DNA of 64,000 bases from NCBI RefSeq assembly GCF_900070365.1, contig NZ_LN850107.1, positions 2,976,001 through 3,040,000 of the forward strand, in the 5' to 3' direction. The position numbers and the translations under genes are program-made. Position 1 is the stretch's first letter, and each line of letters starts with the position of its first letter. The DNA is from Alloactinosynnema sp. L-07. GTDB lineage: Bacteria; Actinomycetota; Actinomycetes; Mycobacteriales; Pseudonocardiaceae. This document shows positions 34,695 through 43,712 of this stretch, in pieces. Under the pieces are notes generated by a model that was not told the origin of the DNA, ran no database searches, and saw nothing but the letters and a program-made list of their open reading frames with translations.

Positions 34695-35294
34695 ATGGAT
34701 TCGCTGCGGACCGCGGAGGTGGGTGTGGTCGATCGGGGTTGGGCCAGTAAGCAGCTCATCGAGGCCGCACAGGGTGGTGACGCCGAGTCGATAGCCGCTG
34801 TGGTGCACGGCGCTCATCCGCATGTGCGGCGTTTCGCCAGGCAGCTGTGCGCGTCGTCGCAGGACGCCGAGGACGCGGCGCAGGAGGCGTTGATCGTTCT
34901 CTATCGCAAGATCGGTTCCTTGCGCGCCTCGGCGGCGCTCGCGTCCTGGATGTTCCGGATCGTCCGGCACGAGTGTCTGCGCCGCGCCCGGCGCCTGTTC
35001 GACCAGTACGACGAGGCCGACAGCGGCCCCGTCGCGTCGGCCGAGGACGAAGTCCTCAAACGTCTGGACGCCCAACGCGTCGCGGAGGCGATCCGGGCGC
35101 TGCCCGACATCCAGCGGCGCGTCCTGATCATGCGCGACGTCCTGGGCCACCCCGGACGGACGGTCGCCGACGCGCTCGGGCTGAGCAACGCGGCGATGAA
35201 GTCGAATCTGCACCGAGCCAGGACCGCGCTCCGCCTCAGCCTGCGTGGTGAGCCTTCGGCCTCGACGGTCTCCCCCGATCCCACAAGCAACTAA
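34695..35294 (+). CDS. ECF-type RNA polymerase sigma factor
   Basis: A 199-residue sigma factor with region 2 (DAEDAAQEALIVLYRKI, ASWMFRIVRHECLRRAR) and region 4 (LPDIQRRVLIMRDVLGH, SNAAMKSNLHRARTALR). No anti-sigma gene is adjacent. ATGs at 34641 and 34668 are alternative starts; 34695 is preferred for length and GAGGGA upstream. The next gene, 48 bp behind, is a peroxiredoxin-like protein, so an oxidative stress response is plausible. Confidence 0.85.
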   Translation: MDSLRTAEVGVVDRGWASKQLIEAAQGGDAESIAAVVHGAHPHVRRFARQLCASSQDAEDAAQEALIVLYRKIGSLRASAALASWMFRIVRHECLRRARRLFDQYDEADSGPVASAEDEVLKRLDAQRVAEAIRALPDIQRRVLIMRDVLGHPGRTVADALGLSNAAMKSNLHRARTALRLSLRGEPSASTVSPDPTSN

Positions 35295-35342
35295 ACCCGA
35301 ACGAATCGATCCAAACAACCAATCCCGAAGGGACGCTTCGCC

Positions 35343-35810
35343 ATGCTCGAATCCGGAACGCCCGCACCCCGGTTGGTGCTGGAAGACACCGCAGGGCAGA
35401 CCATCACCCTGTCCGACTACCAGGGCCGACACGCGGTACTGATCTACTTCATGCGATCGACATCGTGCCCTGTCTGCAACTGGCACGTCCGAGACCTCAT
35501 CAACCGTGGCGACGAGTTCGCGGCCGACAATGTCCGTGTCCTTATCGCGGTCCCGGAGGATCGGGAGAACGCGGCCGCCTGGAAGGCGAAACGCCAGGTC
35601 CCGTACCCCGTTCTGACCGGCCGCGACGACAGTCCACACGAGATGATCGGCCTGGGCAGGAAGGTCTTCGGTTCGATGCAGCAGTCCGGCAGCATCCTCA
35701 TCGACAGCCAGGGCGTCATCCGCCACGCGCACAGCGCCACCATGCCCACGAGCAGCTACGACAAGAAGGGAATCACCGCGGCCATCGCATCCCTGCGCAC
35801 CCCTGCCTGA
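35343..35810 (+). CDS. Peroxiredoxin-like (AhpC/TSA, redoxin) protein
   Basis: A 155-residue thioredoxin-fold protein with the start MLESGTPAPRLVLEDTAGQ typical of peroxiredoxins. The active site is STSCPVC, with two Cys in CxxC spacing rather than the TxxC of standard peroxiredoxins. It probably reduces peroxides or disulfides. GAAGGGA precedes the ATG. It follows the ECF sigma gene on the same strand, so the pair is likely functionally linked. Confidence 0.85.
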   Translation: MLESGTPAPRLVLEDTAGQTITLSDYQGRHAVLIYFMRSTSCPVCNWHVRDLINRGDEFAADNVRVLIAVPEDRENAAAWKAKRQVPYPVLTGRDDSPHEMIGLGRKVFGSMQQSGSILIDSQGVIRHAHSATMPTSSYDKKGITAAIASLRTPA

Positions 35811-36218
35811 CCATGCAGCCCTCGCCGCAGCAGGCTAGGGCATGTCCTGGTGCTGCCTACCAGTCCCACCATCGAGTTCGAGGACGTGCCCGCCGCCTCT
35901 GAACGCCGGGCTCTCGACGGCCTCGATCTGCCACCGGCCCGCCTCGCCGAGTCGGGCGCCACCGGCGGACCGGTGTGCAACGTGTCCGCGGAGCGGGCAC
36001 CCAACCAGCGGCACGTCGTCGGCGTTGTCGGCCGCGGCGTCGAAGGTGTGCCGCGCAATCCGTTGCCCCGCGTCCACCAGGCCCTGGCCGGGCGCCCGCA
36101 ACCGCAGCATCTGCTCCCGGACTCGGCGTCGCCGATGCCTCTGTCATGACCGTTCCTCGATTTGGACTTACCATTAGACTATTATTGGCCCGCCAGATGT
36201 CAACGATCGGAGACGGCG
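35811..36218. other. 408-bp intergenic region
   Basis: Open frames occur on both strands but none has a ribosome binding site, family resemblance or a consistent start. The last 60 bases hold the decarboxylase promoter area and an operator shared with the GntR gene. The rest shows nothing I can name; decayed coding sequence is possible. Confidence 0.5.
36164..36179 (+). promoter_or_regulatory. Predicted GntR operator upstream of the PLP decarboxylase
   Basis: GGACTTACCATTAGAC matches the reverse complement of the site next to the gntR start (GGACTAACCTTAAGAC) at 13 of 16 positions. It lies 40 bp before the decarboxylase ATG and directly ahead of TATTAT (36180-36185), a good -10 hexamer, so binding would block transcription. 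Confidence 0.6.
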
Positions 36219-37472
36219 ATGCTGAACGACCACCAATCTGAGGCAGCTCGACAGGGCTTCGACGTCGATGTCGACGGCCTCCGGTTCGCGGTGGACCTCC
36301 TGGCGGCCAGTCGAGGCGCCGGTCGCCGCCCGTCGGACGGCTCCCTGAAGGCGCTCCCCTTCCCCGATCTGCTGCCGGAGGACGGAATCGGCGAGCGAGC
36401 GGCTCTTGGCGCACTGGCGGGACCGATTCTGAGCGATGCCGCCCGGCTGGGCGATCCCGGGTTCCTGGCGCACATGGACCCGCCGACGCCCTGGGTGAGC
36501 TGGGCGGCGGCGATGTGGGGGGCAAGACTGAACCAGAATCTGCTGCACCCCGACACATCGCCGGCGGCACGCCCGCTCGAACGGCTCGTGGTCGACTGGC
36601 TCTCGCCGTTCTTCGGTATGGACGGAGGGCATCTCGTCCCCGGGTCGTCTGTGGCGAATCTGACCGCGTTGTGGGTTGCGCGTGACCTCCGGGGTGTCCG
36701 CGAGGTCGTGTGTTCGGAAATGGCTCACCTGTCGATCCGCAAGGCGGCGAAGATCCTGGGGCTCGACTTCCGGACTGTTCCCGCGGACGAACTGCACCGG
36801 ATGGACACCGCGGCTCTCGGCGACATCTCACGTTCCGCCGTCGTGGTCACGGCCGGAACGGTCGCCGCGGGTGCCCTGGACCCGCTGGCGGGGGTCGCGG
36901 GCGCCCGCTGGCTGCACGTGGACGCGGCGTGGGGAGGTCCGCTGCGGTTGAGTGCCAGTCACTCGCACCTTCTCGACGGTGTCGAGACCGCGGATTCGGT
37001 CTCCGTTTCCGCCCACAAGTGGCTGTTCCAGCCGAAGGAATCCGCGATGATCCTGTTCCGAGACAGTGCGGCCGCCCACGAGGCCGTTTCGTTCGGCGGC
37101 GGATATCTGTCCGTGCCGAATGTCGGCGTGTTGGGGTCGCACGGATCCTCGGCGCTCCCGTTGGTGGCGACACTGCTCACGTGGGGCCGACGCGGTGTCG
37201 CGCAGCGGATCGACCACTGCATGTCGATGGCTCAGGAACTCACTGAACGGATCGCGGCGGAACCTGGACTCGAACTGCACAGCCGTCATCAGACTGGGGT
37301 AGTCCTATGGCGCCCCCGTGGTGCGGACAGTCGGGCGATTCGTGATCGCCTCCGCCGGTCGTTCGTCTCGCTCAGCGAGGTCCGCGGGACGCTGTGGCTT
37401 AGGTCAGTGGCCGCGAACCCGATGGCGTCACCCAATGACGTGGTCGACGACGTGTTGGAGGCGATCGGTTAG
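36219..37472 (+). CDS. PLP-dependent decarboxylase (group II)
   Basis: A 417-residue fold type I PLP enzyme related to aromatic-L-amino-acid, glutamate and diaminobutyrate decarboxylases. PLP lysine lies in VSAHKWLFQPKE, the Asp that holds the pyridine nitrogen in HVDAAWGG, and the N-terminal substrate segment in MDPPTPWVSW. It is slightly shorter than usual for the family. GGAG precedes the ATG at 36219. The convergent GntR gene ends 9 bp away and shares an operator with it. The substrate is not clear; an amine product would suit the amine-related surroundings, but this is a guess. Confidence 0.85.
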   Translation: MLNDHQSEAARQGFDVDVDGLRFAVDLLAASRGAGRRPSDGSLKALPFPDLLPEDGIGERAALGALAGPILSDAARLGDPGFLAHMDPPTPWVSWAAAMWGARLNQNLLHPDTSPAARPLERLVVDWLSPFFGMDGGHLVPGSSVANLTALWVARDLRGVREVVCSEMAHLSIRKAAKILGLDFRTVPADELHRMDTAALGDISRSAVVVTAGTVAAGALDPLAGVAGARWLHVDAAWGGPLRLSASHSHLLDGVETADSVSVSAHKWLFQPKESAMILFRDSAAAHEAVSFGGGYLSVPNVGVLGSHGSSALPLVATLLTWGRRGVAQRIDHCMSMAQELTERIAAEPGLELHSRHQTGVVLWRPRGADSRAIRDRLRRSFVSLSEVRGTLWLRSVAANPMASPNDVVDDVLEAIG

Positions 37473-37480
37473 CGGCGACC

Positions 37481-38218
37481 TCAGCCCAGGAACCCGCGGA
37501 GCAGGGTGGCCGTGGCGCTGATGTGCTCATCCATGATGTCGTGCGCCAGTTTGCCGTTCCCCGCGAGGATCGCCTGAAGTATCCGGTCGTGTTGCTCGTT
37601 GGAATGTTCGACCGCCACTGGCAGCAACGGAATGGCGCCGAGCAGATCGCTCAGCCTGAGTTGGACATCGGCGACCGCCGCGCCGAGCGAGGTGGATCCC
37701 GCGGCGTTCGCGATGGCCAAATGGAACCGGACATCGGCGAGCCGGTAGTCCGCCAGCGACGCCTCCCGCGCTTCCGCCGCCCGCGCCCAGAGCTCTTCTC
37801 GTTGTGCGGCGTCGAGTGAGTTCGTGGCCGCGAGCCTGGCCGCTCCCGGCTCTAGCGCGGACCGATAACGCAGGGCGTCGATCAGTGCGTCACCCATCTC
37901 GCGGGCGAGCCCCAGGGCGTTGCCCAACTGCAGGTCTGGGCGCCAGATCACGAAACTTCCACCGGTGCGACCGCGGCGGGATTCGATGAGTCCCGCCTGC
38001 TGCAACGACCGGATAGCCGATCTCAGCGTGACCCGACTGACCTGCAAGCGCGCCGCGAGGTCGCGTTCGGGGGGCAACCGGTCTCCGGCGGCGAAGTGGC
38101 CGAGTTTGATCGCCTGGACGATCCGCTCGACCGTCTCCTCGTATGGATTGCCGCCAAGGATCGGCCGGAGGAACGCGCCATCGACATCGGTCGCGACTGG
38201 AACAGTCGGTGCGTTCAT
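37481..38218 (-). CDS. GntR-family regulator, FadR subfamily
   Basis: The 245-residue repressor has a winged helix (residues 30-95: AAGDRLPPERDLAARLQVSR, then TLRSAIRSLQQAGLIESRRG) and an all-helical FCD sensor domain with metal-binding type residues (DVRFHLAIANAAG, EQHDRILQAI, DEHI). There is no ribosome binding site and the operator abuts the ATG, so a leaderless, self-repressed transcript is likely. It probably controls the convergent decarboxylase through the common operator. Confidence 0.9.
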   Translation of the reverse strand: MNAPTVPVATDVDGAFLRPILGGNPYEETVERIVQAIKLGHFAAGDRLPPERDLAARLQVSRVTLRSAIRSLQQAGLIESRRGRTGGSFVIWRPDLQLGNALGLAREMGDALIDALRYRSALEPGAARLAATNSLDAAQREELWARAAEAREASLADYRLADVRFHLAIANAAGSTSLGAAVADVQLRLSDLLGAIPLLPVAVEHSNEQHDRILQAILAGNGKLAHDIMDEHISATATLLRGFLG

Positions 38219-38219
38219 G

Positions 38220-38235
38220 GTCTTAAGGTTAGTCC
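38220..38235 (-). promoter_or_regulatory. Predicted autoregulatory operator of the GntR gene
   Basis: GTCTTAAGGTTAGTCC on the plus strand, with inner inverted repeat TAAGG-N5-CCTTA extending to 38238, begins 2 bp from the gntR ATG. It shares 13 of 16 bases with the site upstream of the decarboxylase. Confidence 0.6.
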
Positions 38236-38316
38236 TTATGCATGAGTTGTGTCGCCTTTCACCACGACATACCTATGGTCGGCTCGTTGAGTGGCCGCGG
38301 CGGATATCCGGCTGAG

Positions 38317-38991
38317 ATGATGGATCGCATGGACTCCGGAGAGCTGGAGGAGCTTCGGCTGGCGGTTTACCGCTCGTTCGCCGCGACCGGCCGGGCGCCG
38401 AACGTCGCCGAACTCGAGGCTCAGACCGGTCAGGGGAACGTTCCCGGCGGTCTGCGGGCGCTGGCGGATGCCAGGCATTTGGTGCTTGGCGAAGCGGGGG
38501 ACATCGTCATGGCGCACCCGTTCTCCGCGGTGCCACTCGGGTTCGCCGTCATGGGTTCGCGAACGCTGTGGTGGGGCGGGTGCGCGTGGGACTCTTTCGC
38601 CATGCCGCACCTGCTGCCCGATGAGCCGGAGGTGCTGGTCTCGACCAGATGTCCGGGGTGTCACCGGCCGCACGCCTGGAACGTTCGTCGGGACGTGCCA
38701 CCCGCAGGGGAACAGGTCGCGCACTTTCTGGTGCCAACCACTCGCATGTGGGACGACGTGGTGTTCACCTGCGGTCATCAGCGGCTGTTCTGCTCGCGCG
38801 CGTGTGTCGCCGACTGGCTGGCGGCCACAGGTAGCCAGGAGGGCTACGTGATGGACCTCGAAACGCTTTGGAGGTTCGCGGCGCACTGGTACGACGGGCG
38901 GTTGGACCGCGGCTACGTGCGTCGAGAGCCCGCGGCAGCCGCGGACTACTTGCGCGGTGTTGGGCTGACCGGACCGTTCTGGGGAGTCTGA
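38317..38991 (+). CDS. Alkylmercury lyase (MerB) family protein
   Basis: A 224-residue protein with the MerB layout: an N-terminal winged helix, then [14 protein letters not shown], whose Cys and Asp match catalytic Cys96 and Asp99 of MerB, and [11 protein letters not shown], which covers the third catalytic Cys region. A further TRCPGC pair is seen. True MerB breaks carbon-mercury bonds. No merA, merR or mercury transporter is nearby, so it may be an isolated resistance gene or a MerB-fold protein with another role. The start is uncertain among several ATGs (38317, 38320, 38329). Confidence 0.75.
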   Translation: MMDRMDSGELEELRLAVYRSFAATGRAPNVAELEAQTGQGNVPGGLRALADARHLVLGEAGDIVMAHPFSAVPLGFAVMGSRTLWWGGCAWDSFAMPHLLPDEPEVLVSTRCPGCHRPHAWNVRRDVPPAGEQVAHFLVPTTRMWDDVVFTCGHQRLFCSRACVADWLAATGSQEGYVMDLETLWRFAAHWYDGRLDRGYVRREPAAAADYLRGVGLTGPFWGV

Positions 38992-39095
38992 TTCCACAGG
39001 CGGCAACTCCGGCGGCGCCGATACCCGCAGGAGCGCGGCGGGGACGGAGGGTGCGGCTGCGCGGCACCGGGCGAGACCGGGCTACCGTCACGTTC

Positions 39096-39428
39096 ATGAC
39101 GGTCATCCGATCGCTGGTCCTGTTCGGACTCGCCGCGCTCGCCGAGATCGGCGGAGCGTGGCTGGTCTGGCAGGGTGTCCGCGAACAGCGCGGCCTGCTG
39201 TGGATCGGCGCGGGTGTGCTCTCGCTGGGGATCTACGGATTCGTGGCCACCTTGCAGCCCGACGCCCACTTCGGGCGGATCCTGGCCGCCTACGGCGGCG
39301 TGTTCGTCGCGGGATCCCTGGCCTGGGGCGTGATCGTCGACAAGTTCAAACCTGACCTCTGGGACTACCTCGGCGCCGCCCTGTGTCTGGCCGGGGTCGC
39401 GGTGATCATGTACGCGCCGCGCGGCTGA
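39096..39428 (+). CDS. YnfA/UPF0060-family small membrane protein
   Basis: A 110-residue protein with four hydrophobic helices and family phrases [32 protein letters not shown] and [10 protein letters not shown]. YnfA proteins resemble small multidrug exporters but their substrate is unsettled. The ATG at 39096 has only a weak ribosome binding site. It follows the MerB-like gene on the same strand with a 104-bp gap. Confidence 0.88.
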   Translation: MTVIRSLVLFGLAALAEIGGAWLVWQGVREQRGLLWIGAGVLSLGIYGFVATLQPDAHFGRILAAYGGVFVAGSLAWGVIVDKFKPDLWDYLGAALCLAGVAVIMYAPRG

Positions 39429-39491
39429 GCGGGCGGCGCTGTGGCGACGCTGTGACGTCAGGGGCGGTGACGACACTGACCCAGGGCATGG

Positions 39492-40169
39492 TCAGACAAC
39501 GATGTCGGCTGGACGCGGACGGGGCAGGTCGGTGTGCCGGGGTTGCCCGGCGCGGGCGAGGGTGCTGCGGTCGGCGACGGAGACCGCGTGGTCGGCGAAG
39601 CGCTCGTAGTAGCCGCTGAGCAGGATCGCGTCGACCGCGGCCAGCGCGCCGCCCGTGGGCTCGCGGTATTCGACGACGGCGAACAACGAGCGGTGCAGGT
39701 CGTCCATCTCGTCGTCGGCGGCGGCCAGGCCGTGCGTGGTCCGCGCGGTGCGTACGACCCGGCCCGCTTCGCTCGCCATGTCGGTGGCAAGTGTGCCCAT
39801 CCGCGCGAACCTGGGGCGCAGCACCGTGTGCAGCACCGGCCCAGGGTGCCGTCGCCGGACGGCGAGGGCGACGTGGTGGGCGAGGTCGCCCATGCGTTCG
39901 ACGTTCTCAGCGGAGTGCATGACCGAGACGATCGTGCGCAAGTCCCCGGCCACCGGCGCCTGGAGAGCGAGCAGGGTCTGGGCGTCGTGCTCGACATTGG
40001 TGCGAGCACTGTTGAGCGCGTGGTCGCTGTCGATGACCCACTCGGCGCGGGTGATGTCGTTGTCGAGCAGCGCGGTGGTCGCCTCGCGCATGGCCGTCGC
40101 CGCGAGGTCGCACATCCTGGCGAGTTGCAGGACGAGGACGTCGAGCTGGTGGTGGAAGCTGTCACGCAT
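39492..40169 (-). CDS. phoU: Phosphate signalling protein PhoU
   Basis: The 225-residue protein is a tandem three-helix PhoU fold with metal-binding phrases ENVERMGDLAHHVA and YYERFADHAVSVADR. PhoU links the Pst phosphate importer to the PhoR kinase and keeps the regulon off under high phosphate. No pst or phoR gene is in the window. AAAGGA lies shortly before the ATG. A large 16-bp hairpin is found upstream of the start. Confidence 0.92.
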   Translation of the reverse strand: MRDSFHHQLDVLVLQLARMCDLAATAMREATTALLDNDITRAEWVIDSDHALNSARTNVEHDAQTLLALQAPVAGDLRTIVSVMHSAENVERMGDLAHHVALAVRRRHPGPVLHTVLRPRFARMGTLATDMASEAGRVVRTARTTHGLAAADDEMDDLHRSLFAVVEYREPTGGALAAVDAILLSGYYERFADHAVSVADRSTLARAGQPRHTDLPRPRPADIVV

Positions 40170-40192
40170 CGTTGGGTCCTTTCCGGACAGAG

Positions 40193-40231
40193 CGCGCGGC
40201 TCCAGCAGCCGCGGTCTGCTGGAGCCGCGCG
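40193..40231 (-). terminator. 16-bp perfect hairpin upstream of phoU
   Basis: Arms 40193-40208 (ending GGCTCCAGCAG) and 40216-40231 (starting CTGCTGGAGCC) pair perfectly around a 7-base loop. No U-run follows. It could end transcription from the membrane protein gene upstream, or be a regulatory hairpin in the phoU leader, 24 bases before its ATG. Confidence 0.55.
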
Positions 40232-40370
40232 GCGCTCACCAGGAGGTGGGAGCACCCGGGTGATTCACTACGCCCCCTGGCGCGTGGAGGAATCCCCTTG
40301 GACATGGAATCCGGTGTGAACCGCGGAATCAAGATCTCCCGCCCGAAACCAACGAATTCCTTTCACCCCG

Positions 40371-40799
40371 CTATCTCACGGCCGAGCCCCGAACGGCGGT
40401 CCGCGCGAGCTGCACCGGGATCCGGGGCGCCATCGGATCGTTCTCACGCTCGTGCAACGGAACCCTCCGCTGCCCGCGCAACGTGGCGGCCAGCAGCAGC
40501 ACGCCGAACGTGTTGAGGGCGATGAGAAGGGCGTCTCGGCCGGACTGGCCAGTGAAGGCGAGTTCGCCGTGGCGGCCCAGGACGAATCCGGCGTGCAGGC
40601 ACCAACACACCACCGCGACCCCCATCGTGGCGCGAGTAGTGGTCACGAAGACCATGACATCGATGACGACGACCATCGCCACCGTGGACAGGCCCGGGTG
40701 CGCGGTCGCACCCGCGGCGACGACGAGCATGGTCGCGGCCACCTCGGCGACGATCCCCAACGGGAATCCGAATCCCCCAGGAATCAATTCTCTACGCAT
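40371..40799 (-). CDS. Small multi-pass membrane protein, unknown
   Basis: A 142-residue protein with about four hydrophobic segments (VAEVAATMLVVAAGA, VAMVVVIDVMVFVTT, VAVVCWCLHAGFVLG, LLIALNTFGVLLLAATL) and a basic C-terminal tail. No family is recognised. The ATG at 40799 is preferred for GGGATGG upstream; a start at 40856 is possible. It lies ahead of phoU on the same strand, separated by the hairpin. Confidence 0.6.
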   Translation of the reverse strand: MRRELIPGGFGFPLGIVAEVAATMLVVAAGATAHPGLSTVAMVVVIDVMVFVTTTRATMGVAVVCWCLHAGFVLGRHGELAFTGQSGRDALLIALNTFGVLLLAATLRGQRRVPLHERENDPMAPRIPVQLARTAVRGSAVR

Positions 40800-40919
40800 A
40801 CCACCATCCCAGCGCGCCACAGTGTTTCCATAAAGGGTCCTTGGCGGGATCTCCACGCCGTGCGCGGAAAGATTGACGGATTCCTAACGGCCTATCGTCG
40901 TCCTCCCCCCGGGCGCGGC

Positions 40920-40958
40920 CTTACGCGCCACCGACGATCGCCGTGGAGATCGCGTAAG
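40920..40958. repeat. 8-bp-arm inverted repeat
   Basis: CTTACGCG (40920-40927) and CGCGTAAG (40951-40958) are perfect arms in the gap between the divergent membrane protein and SDR genes. Inner CCAC/GTGG can extend the stem with a bulge. Operator or hairpin; no function can be assigned. Confidence 0.4.
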
Positions 40959-41076
40959 TGCCCTTGCCCGTACCCGTCCGGGATCTGTTCGATGGCCGTC
41001 GTGGGCACAGTCGCCGCCCAGTGGTGCCGCTGACGTTGCCGCGCCCGGCTATCACTGTGCCCAGACTGGACAAGAC

Positions 41077-41730
41077 ATGCCCGAGTTCCCGACCGCCCTG
41101 GTCACCGGCGCTGGTCGCGGCGTCGGCCACGACATCGCCGACGAACTGCTGTCCGACGGCTACACCGTCGTGCTGCATTCGCGCACCCCGCAACAGAGCC
41201 GCGACGCCGCGCACGCCTTGATCAGCCGCGGCGCGGACCCGGCACGGATACAGCCGGTCGCCGCCGACTTCACCAGGCTCGACGAGGTCATCCACCTTGC
41301 CCGGCGCGTGGCCGACGAGCATCCCGTCCTCACCCTGCTCGTCAACGCCGCGGTCAGTGACGCGACGACTGACGGGGTCACCGCGGACGGCAACGAGATC
41401 GAGTTGCAGGTCAACTATCTCGCCCCCGCGCTGCTGACCCGCGCGCTGGAGGTGCCGCTGCGCCGGGCCGCGGGCCCCCGCGTGGTCACCCTCTCAACCA
41501 CTCCACACCCGCGCGGCCAGGACTTGGAATGGGACGACATCCACCGGCACCGCCGATACACCACGATCGCCGCCTCGAACATCGCGCTCACCATGCTCGC
41601 CACTGCGCTCGCCAAAGCCGGTGCCGAGCTGGATGCCGACGCGACCGTGGTGCCGATGTTCGGGGCACGCCGCCGTTGCGGCGCGACAGCTTCTCGGGAT
41701 TGGCGTTCGACCACCGGACATGTCCGCTGA
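41077..41730 (+). CDS. SDR-like protein with missing catalytic Lys
   Basis: A 217-residue Rossmann protein with GAGRGVG near residue 11, NAA in place of NAG and LVTLSTT-type strand. The YxxxK motif reads YTTIA, so the Lys is Ala, and the C-terminal tail (ARRRCGATASRDW) does not resemble the usual PG-T segment. It is shorter than most SDRs. It may be truncated by an old frameshift or be a non-enzymatic member. No ribosome binding site is clear. Confidence 0.65.
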   Translation: MPEFPTALVTGAGRGVGHDIADELLSDGYTVVLHSRTPQQSRDAAHALISRGADPARIQPVAADFTRLDEVIHLARRVADEHPVLTLLVNAAVSDATTDGVTADGNEIELQVNYLAPALLTRALEVPLRRAAGPRVVTLSTTPHPRGQDLEWDDIHRHRRYTTIAASNIALTMLATALAKAGAELDADATVVPMFGARRRCGATASRDWRSTTGHVR

Positions 41731-41833
41731 CCGCACCTGCTCGGCAGTGAACAAGCGCGTGATACAGGTCGCCCGTCAAGAATTCGTCAAGGACCCTGTC
41801 CGGCGAACCGGCATCGGAGCACCCTTCACAGCC

Positions 41834-43618
41834 GTGACTCTCACCCTGCGCAAACGTCCCCCTGATACCGGCCGCGACGAGCGGTACCGGCTCACCGTGG
41901 TCGGCGGGCTGGCCGCGCTCTCCCTCGACGCCATGGCCTCCGTCGCGTATGGGCCTGAGGCGATCGTCCTCGTGCTCGCCGTGGCGGGCGGCGCGGGCCT
42001 GGGCTTCACGCTCCCGGTCACGATGACCATCGCCCTGCTGCTCGCCGTGCTCACCCTCTCCTACCGCCAGGTCATCGCCGCGTTCCCCGACGGTGGCGGC
42101 GCCTACGGCGTGGCCCGCGCCTACCTGGGCCGACGCGCGTCGCTGGTCGCGGCGGCGTCCCTCGTCGTCGACTACGTCCTCAACGTCGCCGTGTCGGTCG
42201 CCGCGGGTGTCGCCGCGCTCACCTCGGCGGTCCCCGAACTGCTCCCCCACACGCTACGGCTGTGCCTGGGCGTTCTGGTGGCGGTGACCGCGGTGAATCT
42301 GCGCGGCATCGCCCACAGCGCCCGGGCGTTCATCGCGCCGACGGCGATCTTCGTCGGGTCCATCGTCGTGGTGATCGTCGTCGGCCTGCTGCGCGGCGCC
42401 CCCGCGGTCGCTCCCGCCGCCGCCCAAGCCACCGCTTTGGAGACCGTCGGCGTCCTGCTGCTGCTCAAGGCGTTCGCCAACGGCTGCGCCGCCCTGACCG
42501 GCGTCGAGGCGATCGCCAACGCTGTCCCCTCCTTCCGCGCCCCCCGAGTCCGGCGGGCACAGAGCGCCGAAGTCGCGCTCGGCGGACTGCTTGCCACCAT
42601 GCTCATCGGTCTCGCCGTCCTCATCGAGAAGTTCGAGATCCACCCGGCCGACGGCGTGACCGTGCTGTCCCAGGTCACCACCGCGTCACTCGGCGACGGA
42701 TTCGGCTATTACCTCGTGCAGTTCGCCACCGTTGTCCTGCTCGCGCTGGCCGCGAACACCTCCTTCGGCGGCCTGCCCGTCCTCGCCCAGCTGCTCGCCA
42801 ACCACAACAACCTGCCGCACCTGTTCGCCCTGCGCGCCGAACGCCAAGTCCACCGCTACGGCATCGGATTCCTCACCATCACCTCGGCGATCCTGCTGAT
42901 CGTCGCCAACGGCCAGATGAACGTGCTGGTGCCGCTGTTCGCGATCGGCGTGTTCGTCGGCTTCACCCTGTCTCAGGTCGGGATGGTCCGACACTGGCTC
43001 CGCGAACGGTCGGCGAACTGGCGCGGCCGGGTCGTGCTCAACGGCTTCGGCGCACTCCTCACCGGCTGCGCCGCGCTCGTCGTCACCGCCACCAAGTTCA
43101 CCGAAGGCGGCTGGCTGATCGTCGTCACACTGCCCGTGCTCGTTTTCCTCATGGAACGAGTGCACCGCGCCTACACCCACATCGGCGACCGCCTCGAACT
43201 CGGCCGAGTCCCCACACCACCCCGACCCAACCGCTCCCTGGTCGTCGTCCCCGTCGGGAGCATCTCGCGCCTCACCCGCGACGCCATCGCCGCCGCGCTC
43301 TCCCTCGGCGACCGAGTCGAAGCCGTCCACGTCACCCACCCAGACGACGACACCAAAGCCTTCGTCGACGCCTGGGACGAATGGAACCCCGGCGTCCCCC
43401 TCGTCCAGCTCTACGACCACCGCCGCCGACTCGGCGAACCGCTGGTCGAGCACCTGCGCCGGGCCACCGAGAAACAGGTCTTCGTCCTCATCGCCGAAGT
43501 CGAACCTGACCACCTCTGGCAACGGATCCTGCAAAACCAGCGCGGCGCGGTACTGGCCAGGGCACTGAGACGCCGCACCGACGCCGTCGTCGCCCGACTG
43601 CGGTTCCATGTCCGATGA
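41834..43618 (+). CDS. APC-superfamily potassium/amino-acid permease (KimA-like)
   Basis: A 594-residue protein with about 12 membrane helices (AALSLDAMASVAYGPEAIVL at the start, FPDGGGAYGVARAYLG, FANGCAALTGVEAIANAVP) and a cytosolic C-terminal domain of about 150 residues (RSLVVVPVGSISRLT, VEAVHVTHPDDD) as in KimA-type potassium importers. A GTG at 41834 is chosen; upstream in-frame starts as far as 41621 would overlap the SDR. The cargo is inferred from the family. Confidence 0.82.
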   Translation: MTLTLRKRPPDTGRDERYRLTVVGGLAALSLDAMASVAYGPEAIVLVLAVAGGAGLGFTLPVTMTIALLLAVLTLSYRQVIAAFPDGGGAYGVARAYLGRRASLVAAASLVVDYVLNVAVSVAAGVAALTSAVPELLPHTLRLCLGVLVAVTAVNLRGIAHSARAFIAPTAIFVGSIVVVIVVGLLRGAPAVAPAAAQATALETVGVLLLLKAFANGCAALTGVEAIANAVPSFRAPRVRRAQSAEVALGGLLATMLIGLAVLIEKFEIHPADGVTVLSQVTTASLGDGFGYYLVQFATVVLLALAANTSFGGLPVLAQLLANHNNLPHLFALRAERQVHRYGIGFLTITSAILLIVANGQMNVLVPLFAIGVFVGFTLSQVGMVRHWLRERSANWRGRVVLNGFGALLTGCAALVVTATKFTEGGWLIVVTLPVLVFLMERVHRAYTHIGDRLELGRVPTPPRPNRSLVVVPVGSISRLTRDAIAAALSLGDRVEAVHVTHPDDDTKAFVDAWDEWNPGVPLVQLYDHRRRLGEPLVEHLRRATEKQVFVLIAEVEPDHLWQRILQNQRGAVLARALRRRTDAVVARLRFHVR

Positions 43619-43712
43619 GGGCGTCGGCTGGTTGACGGAGACGACGGCACCGATGGATCAGCCGCAGGGTGGCCGGAAGTCGGTGCCCGACACCAGCCGA
43701 ACCCAATCCAGG

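Noticed and set aside
35835..36149. Open frames on both strands in the gap behind the peroxiredoxin-like gene
   Set aside because: No start with a ribosome binding site and no family features; left as a gap.
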